Positions 58,787 through 64,000 of a stretch of DNA of 64,000 bases are shown here, in pieces. The DNA comes from an uncultured Paraglaciecola sp. (GTDB lineage: Bacteria > Pseudomonadota > Gammaproteobacteria > Enterobacterales > Alteromonadaceae): NCBI RefSeq assembly GCF_937123705.1, contig NZ_CAKZKO010000004.1, positions 111,249 to 175,248 of the forward strand, in the 5' to 3' direction. Position 1 is the stretch's first letter; every line of letters begins with the position of its first letter. Below the pieces are notes generated by a model. It was not told the DNA's origin and searched no databases. It saw only the letters and a list, made by a program, of their open reading frames with translations. Position numbers and translations under genes: made by a program.

Positions 58787-61700
58787 ATGTTGTTCAACGG
58801 TAGCCTAATCACTGAATCAGCCACACGTCAGAAAATTCGCGATTTTTATCGTATCGACGAAGATCTTGCTGTTGAACATATCTTGCCCGATGCAGAGGTC
58901 AATATGCGCGCTCGTAGTCGCGCTTGGGATCGCGCTCGAAAAATGGTGTTGCAAATTCGTAACGATCAACAAGGTTCAGGCGTCGTTGAAGCACTACTCA
59001 ATGAATACTCCCTTTCTTCCGAGGAAGGCGTGGTATTAATGTGTTTAGCAGAGGCATTACTGCGAGTACCAGACAAGCGCACCCAAGATAAATTGATCAG
59101 CGACAAGTTATCCAAAGGTCAATGGAGCGCCCACTTAGGTAACAGCGACTCACTCTTTGTTAATGCTTCTTCTTGGGGCTTATTAATGACAGGCGGCTTG
59201 GTCAATTACGCCAACCAACAAAATACCTTTGGTTTATTGAAAAAAACCCTAGGTAAAGTGGGCGAACCTGTTATTCGTAAAGCTATGAACATTGCCATGA
59301 AGGTAATGGGTCAACAATTTGTGATGGGTGAAACCATCGAAGCTGCAGTACAGCGCGCCGAAGACAAAGAACGCAAAGGATATGTGTATTCTTACGATAT
59401 GTTAGGTGAAGGCGCCAGAACCCAAAAAGATGCCGACACCTATTTCGATGCCTACGCCCAAGCCATAAAGGTTATTGGTGTGGCGGCAAAAGGCAAAGGT
59501 CCGCGAAAAAGCCCAGGTATTTCCGTTAAATTATCTGCTATCCATCCTCGTTATGAATTTACTCATCGCGACAGAGTCATGGCCGAAATCCCGCCCAAAC
59601 TCAAACAATTATGTTTATTGGCCAAGCAGTACGATATTGGCTTAACCGTTGATGCCGAAGAGTCTGAGCGTCTTGATATTTCCTTAGATATCATCGAACA
59701 AGTTTTCAGCGACCCAGATTTTGCCGGATGGAATGGTTTTGGTTTGGCGGTGCAGTCTTACCAAAAACGAGCCCTATTTGTGATTGACTGGTTACGTGAG
59801 CTCACCGAAAAAGTCGGCCGCAAAATGATGGTGCGACTGGTAAAAGGCGCCTATTGGGATACTGAAATAAAAAATGCCCAAAAAGACGGCCTCGAGCATT
59901 TTCCGGTATTTACCCGCAAGTCTTCCACCGATGTGTCTTATCATGCCTGCGCCAATCGTTTACTGGATTATCGTGACACTATTTACCCGCAATTTGCGAC
60001 CCATAACGCCTACACTGCTGCGGTTATTATTGAACTGGCCAGTGACGATAAAGAAGGTTTTGAGTTTCAGTGCTTACACGGTATGGGCGACAGTTTATAT
60101 GATCAAATTGTCACCATCGAAAACATTCAATGTCGTATTTACGCTCCTGTGGGTGAACATGAAGATTTACTGGCCTACTTAGTGCGCCGCCTACTTGAGA
60201 ACGGTGCCAATTCCTCTTTTGTGAATGCCATAGTTGATGAATCTAAACCAGTAGAATCTTTACTCGAAGATCCCGTTGAGAAAACCCAGCGCCTTAAACA
60301 TAAATACAACGAGCAGATCCAAAAACCCATCGCTTTATTTGGCAGTGAAAGAAACAACTCCAAAGGTCTGGATATTACCGATATCAATCAAATCACCCCG
60401 CTAAAAGCAGCCGTAGATCGTTGGTTTGAGGAAAACCAAATAAACGATAAGCAATTGCCTGACGGTTGCCATGGGGTGCGTAATCCTGCCAACAATGACG
60501 AAATAATTGGCTATCATCAGTTCGATACCCAACAAGATATGCTCCATAAGTTACAGCTGGCCCACAACACTTTTGCTACTTGGTCACAAACACCCACGAC
60601 CGAACGGGCCGACCTATTACGTCGCACCGCTGACATACTAGAGCGCCACACTGACGAGCTGATTGCCCTGTGCATTAAAGAAGCAGGCAAAGTCACACAG
60701 GATGCCGTGGATGAAATTCGCGAAGCGGTAGATTTTTGTCGTTATTATGCCGTTCAAGCTGAAACACTGGCAGAAGACCCGCGACTCTCACCACGAGGCG
60801 TGGTGCTGTGTATTAGCCCATGGAATTTTCCCCTCGCTATCTTTTTAGGCCAAGTTGCGGCCGCCATTGTCACGGGCAATACTGTCATCGCCAAATCCGC
60901 TGAACAAACCAGTTTAATTGCCAAACGCGCCTTACAATTAATGGAGTACGTGGGTTTGCCCACAGGGGTAATACAAGCGGTTGTCGCATTTGGACCAGAT
61001 GTGGGTAAAGTATTGTTGCCAGATGAACGCATCAAAGCCGTGATGTTCACAGGCTCGACAGTAACCGCTAATATCATTGCCCAAGCCCTAGCCGAAAGAG
61101 GCGGTGAACAAGTGCCTTTAATTGCCGAAACCGGTGGCCAAAACTGCATGATAGTCGACTCAACCGCCCTACCCGAACAAGTAGTGGATGACGTAATTGC
61201 ATCAGGTTTTCAGAGCGCTGGACAACGCTGTTCGGCCCTTAGGGTATTATTTTTACAAGAAGAAATAGCCGATACAGTCAGTGAGATGTTAATTGGCGCG
61301 TTACAAGAATTAACAGTGGGTGATCCGGCCTATTTAGCAACAGATATTGGCCCCGTTATCGACCAGAAGGCCTTAGACAATTTAATTGCTCATTCTAAAG
61401 ATATGCAACAGCAGGCCACTCTATTATTTGAAAGCAAGGTGGCCGATAACAATGGTACGTTCTTCGCTCCCAAGCTGTATGAAATTAAAGATATTTCGGT
61501 TTTAAAGCGAGAAGTATTTGGCCCATGTGTGCACATTGTACGATTTAAAGCAGATGAATTAGAAAATACAGTAAAACAAATTAATGCTACTGGTTTTGGG
61601 TTAACTATGGGTATTCATTCTCGGATAGATACCCGAGCGATGGAACTAGTTAAACTTTCAAATGCTGGAAACGTTTACGTCAATCGAAATATGATTGGAG

Positions 61701-62572
61701 CAGTCGTTGGGGTGCAGCCTTTTGGTGGACGAGGACTGTCTGGAACAGGTCCAAAAGCAGGTGGTCCAAATTATTTACCACGCTTGATGCTTGAAAAATC
61801 AACGCCTCGCCCTTTCACCGAAAAAGACTTAAATACTGATACCGCTTTGCAGGGTAATCAAGAAGCAGTCCAACAAGCCTCGAAGTTTATGTTTCAAGCC
61901 ACAGAAGTGAAAGAAAAGTGGCAAGGAACTGACTTAAATACAAGGGTTTCTTTGGTTCGACAGTTATTGGCCGCTATTGCTAAAGTAGAAATGGTGGACG
62001 AATTGGCTGATGACTTAAATTCTACCCTCGCCGCCGCTCGCTCGCAGCTGATTAGTATTGAAAAACGCCTTAAAAAACCGCGTATTTTGCCTGGGCCAAC
62101 GGGTGAGTCTAACGTGTTGTATCTAGAGCCTAGAGGGATCATTCTTTGTTTTGCCGATAAAAATGTGACGTTCGAATATTGGGCTTTATCTATTGTCACC
62201 GCCTTGGCAACAGGGAATGTGGTTATTTCTGTGGTATCCGAATTATTCTACGCAGAAGCTTTAGCATTTCGTGAGCAATTTATTGCTACTGGTGCCCCAG
62301 AAGGGGCATTACAAGTCGCTAAACTACAACATTTGCAACCTTTGTTGACTGAAGCAGATTTGGCTGGCGTTGTGATTGACAGTGAAAGCAAACGTTCCAG
62401 TTTTATGGTGCAGATGTTAGCAAAGCGTAAAGGGGCAATACTGCCAGTGATTACCGCGGAATATTACGACCATATGATCCAGCGGCTATTGACCGAGAAA
62501 ACCGTCAGTGTCGATACTACTGCATCAGGTGGAAATACATCCTTGATGACACTAGTTGAAGAAGACGATTAA
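58787..62572 (+). CDS. putA: Bifunctional proline dehydrogenase / delta-1-pyrroline-5-carboxylate dehydrogenase, without RHH domain
   Basis: 1261-aa enzyme that oxidises proline to glutamate in two steps. The FAD-dependent proline dehydrogenase domain spans about residues 180-480 (ARTQKDADTYFDAYAQAI, LSAIHPRYE, YQKRALFVIDWL, MVRLVKGAYWD). The aldehyde dehydrogenase spans about 540-1010, with FTGSTVTANIIAQALAERGG, AETGGQNCMIVD and catalytic Cys in GQRCSALR. A C-terminal ALDH-like fold follows (1030-1240). The start lacks the ribbon-helix-helix repressor of trifunctional E. coli PutA. ATG 58787 is preceded by GGAG 6 nt upstream. Confidence 0.96.
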   Translation: MLFNGSLITESATRQKIRDFYRIDEDLAVEHILPDAEVNMRARSRAWDRARKMVLQIRNDQQGSGVVEALLNEYSLSSEEGVVLMCLAEALLRVPDKRTQDKLISDKLSKGQWSAHLGNSDSLFVNASSWGLLMTGGLVNYANQQNTFGLLKKTLGKVGEPVIRKAMNIAMKVMGQQFVMGETIEAAVQRAEDKERKGYVYSYDMLGEGARTQKDADTYFDAYAQAIKVIGVAAKGKGPRKSPGISVKLSAIHPRYEFTHRDRVMAEIPPKLKQLCLLAKQYDIGLTVDAEESERLDISLDIIEQVFSDPDFAGWNGFGLAVQSYQKRALFVIDWLRELTEKVGRKMMVRLVKGAYWDTEIKNAQKDGLEHFPVFTRKSSTDVSYHACANRLLDYRDTIYPQFATHNAYTAAVIIELASDDKEGFEFQCLHGMGDSLYDQIVTIENIQCRIYAPVGEHEDLLAYLVRRLLENGANSSFVNAIVDESKPVESLLEDPVEKTQRLKHKYNEQIQKPIALFGSERNNSKGLDITDINQITPLKAAVDRWFEENQINDKQLPDGCHGVRNPANNDEIIGYHQFDTQQDMLHKLQLAHNTFATWSQTPTTERADLLRRTADILERHTDELIALCIKEAGKVTQDAVDEIREAVDFCRYYAVQAETLAEDPRLSPRGVVLCISPWNFPLAIFLGQVAAAIVTGNTVIAKSAEQTSLIAKRALQLMEYVGLPTGVIQAVVAFGPDVGKVLLPDERIKAVMFTGSTVTANIIAQALAERGGEQVPLIAETGGQNCMIVDSTALPEQVVDDVIASGFQSAGQRCSALRVLFLQEEIADTVSEMLIGALQELTVGDPAYLATDIGPVIDQKALDNLIAHSKDMQQQATLLFESKVADNNGTFFAPKLYEIKDISVLKREVFGPCVHIVRFKADELENTVKQINATGFGLTMGIHSRIDTRAMELVKLSNAGNVYVNRNMIGAVVGVQPFGGRGLSGTGPKAGGPNYLPRLMLEKSTPRPFTEKDLNTDTALQGNQEAVQQASKFMFQATEVKEKWQGTDLNTRVSLVRQLLAAIAKVEMVDELADDLNSTLAAARSQLISIEKRLKKPRILPGPTGESNVLYLEPRGIILCFADKNVTFEYWALSIVTALATGNVVISVVSELFYAEALAFREQFIATGAPEGALQVAKLQHLQPLLTEADLAGVVIDSESKRSSFMVQMLAKRKGAILPVITAEYYDHMIQRLLTEKTVSVDTTASGGNTSLMTLVEEDD

Positions 62573-62620
62573 CATAACATCTTTAAACCAATAAAAATGC
62601 TCTTTAATGTTTAACTTACT

Positions 62621-62664
62621 CGGGTTAAAGTATTGAATTATTAAGTTTTTATAAACTTTACCCG
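62621..62664. repeat. Inverted repeat after putA / before the monooxygenase
   Basis: CGGGTTAAAGT (62621-62631) pairs with ACTTTACCCG (62655-62664), one bulged base. It may be an operator for the monooxygenase gene or a weak putA terminator. No strong T-run follows. Confidence 0.4.
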
Positions 62665-62693
62665 AATCTAAGGGTTGAAATAGGATTGTAGTA

Positions 62694-64000
62694 GTGAGCT
62701 TAAAAACAAATGAAGTAGATGTACTCATTATCGGTGCAGGGATATCAGGCATTGGTGCTGCGTTTCACTTGCAAAAAAATTGCCCAAACCAATCTTACGC
62801 TATTGTCGAAGCGCGCAGCGCAGTAGGTGGAACATGGGATTTGTTTCGTTATCCCGGCATTCGTTCTGATTCGGACATGTACACTTTTGGGTTTAATTTT
62901 AAACCTTGGCGCTCGGCTAAAGCTATTTCACCCGGTGAAGATATCAGAGCCTATATTACCGAAGCGGCCAGTGAAAATGGCATCGATAAACATATTTTAT
63001 TTGAACACAAAGTTGTTGCCGCTAATTGGGTAAGTGCCACAGCTCGCTGGCATACCACAATCCATGATTTAAAAACCGGCGAATATTGCGTATACGTCAG
63101 TAAATTCTTTTATTCTTGTGCCGGTTATTACAATTATGACAATGGTTACACGCCAGATTTTAAGGGGGCAGAGAATTTTAAAGGAACCATTATTCACCCA
63201 CAACACTGGCCCAAGGACTTAGACTATTCGGGTAAAAATGTAGTGGTGATTGGAAGTGGTGCCACAGCAGTAACTTTGGTGCCCACTTTGGCTGAAAAAG
63301 CTGAACATGTCACTATGTTACAACGTTCCCCTACCTATATTGCGGCGCGTCCTGGGCAAGATGCTTTTGCAGACTTTATGCGTAAGTATCTTCCAGCAAA
63401 GTTGGCTTATAGCCTTAGCCGTTGGAAGAATATTTTAATCAATATGTTTACTTATTCCTTAGCGCGGCGGCGTCCTGAACTTGTCAAAAAAGCGATACGT
63501 AAAGGAATATTAGATGTACTGGGTGACGATTACCCGGTTGACGAGCACTTTAAACCTAGTTATCAACCTTGGGATCAACGGGTATGTTTAGTACCTGATG
63601 GTGATTTATTTCAAGCAATAAAAACTGGCTCTGCATCTGTGGTAACTAATCATATCGATTGTTTTACTTCAACCGGAGTCAAACTTCAGTCAGGAGAAGA
63701 GTTAACGGCTGATGTCATTGTCACTGCAACGGGGCTAGAAATATCCGTATTAGGTAATTATCAACTCAGTATTGATGACAAACCTTTACAACTTTCTGAT
63801 AGCTATTGTTACAAAGGAATGATGTTAAGTGGAATTCCCAACTTTGTATTTTCTATGGGGTATACCAATGCCTCTTGGACGTTAAAATCTGATTTAATTG
63901 CACAATATGTATGCCGTTTAATTAACCATATGGAAAAGCATCAGTATCAATACTGCGAGCCAAAAGTACCCGATTCAGGTATTGAAGATGAACCGATAAT
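62694..64000 (+). CDS. Flavin monooxygenase of Baeyer-Villiger type, 3' end cut by window
   Basis: FAD/NAD(P)-dependent monooxygenase open to the last base (over 435 aa visible). Starts at GTG 62694: MSLKTNEVDVLIIGAGISGIG, the FAD GxGxxG motif; GGTWDLFRYPGIRSDSDMYTFGF is characteristic of Baeyer-Villiger/flavin monooxygenases. The fingerprint FxGxxxHxxxW(P) is exact in FKGTIIHPQHWP, followed by the second Rossmann GSGATAV. Substrate unknown (ketones, or other hydrophobic compounds). It lies after putA but in its own apparent unit; an inverted repeat is upstream. The gene is missing its C-terminus because the window ends. Confidence 0.88.
   Translation, partial: MSLKTNEVDVLIIGAGISGIGAAFHLQKNCPNQSYAIVEARSAVGGTWDLFRYPGIRSDSDMYTFGFNFKPWRSAKAISPGEDIRAYITEAASENGIDKHILFEHKVVAANWVSATARWHTTIHDLKTGEYCVYVSKFFYSCAGYYNYDNGYTPDFKGAENFKGTIIHPQHWPKDLDYSGKNVVVIGSGATAVTLVPTLAEKAEHVTMLQRSPTYIAARPGQDAFADFMRKYLPAKLAYSLSRWKNILINMFTYSLARRRPELVKKAIRKGILDVLGDDYPVDEHFKPSYQPWDQRVCLVPDGDLFQAIKTGSASVVTNHIDCFTSTGVKLQSGEELTADVIVTATGLEISVLGNYQLSIDDKPLQLSDSYCYKGMMLSGIPNFVFSMGYTNASWTLKSDLIAQYVCRLINHMEKHQYQYCEPKVPDSGIEDEPI

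Overview
The window is a stretch of ordinary bacterial chromosome, AT-leaning and gene-dense, from a marine gammaproteobacterium of the order Alteromonadales. Protein content and gene order fit a Paraglaciecola/Glaciecola/Alteromonas-like member of the Alteromonadaceae. This placement is an inference from conserved neighbourhoods (nadK-recN-bamE, gcvA-DUF423-rlmM, miaB-ybeZ-ybeY-corC-lnt, grpE-dnaK-dnaJ-dapB-carA-carB-greA, mfd-csiV) and from the many TonB receptors, PEP-CTERM protein and short MITE-like repeats. I see no rRNA, tRNA, CRISPR, prophage or complete insertion sequence.

Layout. 1-6 kb: the end of a short-chain dehydrogenase, a periplasmic solute-binding protein, hppD (tyrosine breakdown) with a TyrR-type box upstream, a YjbR-like protein, a phosphoribosyltransferase and an orphan LolC/E-type permease. 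6-13 kb: PilZ protein, mfd, csiV and a DASS/SLC13 carboxylate transporter, all on the plus strand. 13-19 kb: a PEP-CTERM protein, nagZ, then nadK, recN (with two overlapping SOS-like boxes) and bamE. 19-24 kb: rlmM, DUF423, an alpha/beta hydrolase and gcvA (with a likely autoregulatory site), a small exported protein, and kdsA. 24-29.5 kb: miaB-ybeZ-ybeY-corC-lnt.

29.5-46 kb is the accessory part. A DUF1302 outer-membrane-like protein and a DUF1329 protein face an operon of a YCF48/BNR propeller and an RND/MMPL exporter. Together these look like an envelope system for a hydrophobic molecule. Next come two large Oar-type TonB-dependent receptors and an acyl-CoA ligase. The two receptor mRNAs begin with very similar three-hairpin leaders whose stems differ by compensating base changes. 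This is the most interesting candidate for an undescribed regulatory element in the window. One receptor also carries an EF-hand-like calcium loop.

46-58.6 kb: greA, carB, carA, dapB, a divergent pair of PH-domain membrane proteins, then dnaJ, dnaK and grpE. Good heat-shock sigma-32 promoters lie before grpE and dnaK. 58.8-64 kb: putA without its DNA-binding domain, then a flavin monooxygenase with the Baeyer-Villiger fingerprint that runs off the end of the window.

Several starts were moved from the longest reading frame on the basis of ribosome binding sites, family lengths or promoters: nadK, ybeY, lnt, the DUF1302 gene, the YCF48 gene, dapB, ydbS, grpE and putA. carA uses TTG, and lnt probably uses CTG.
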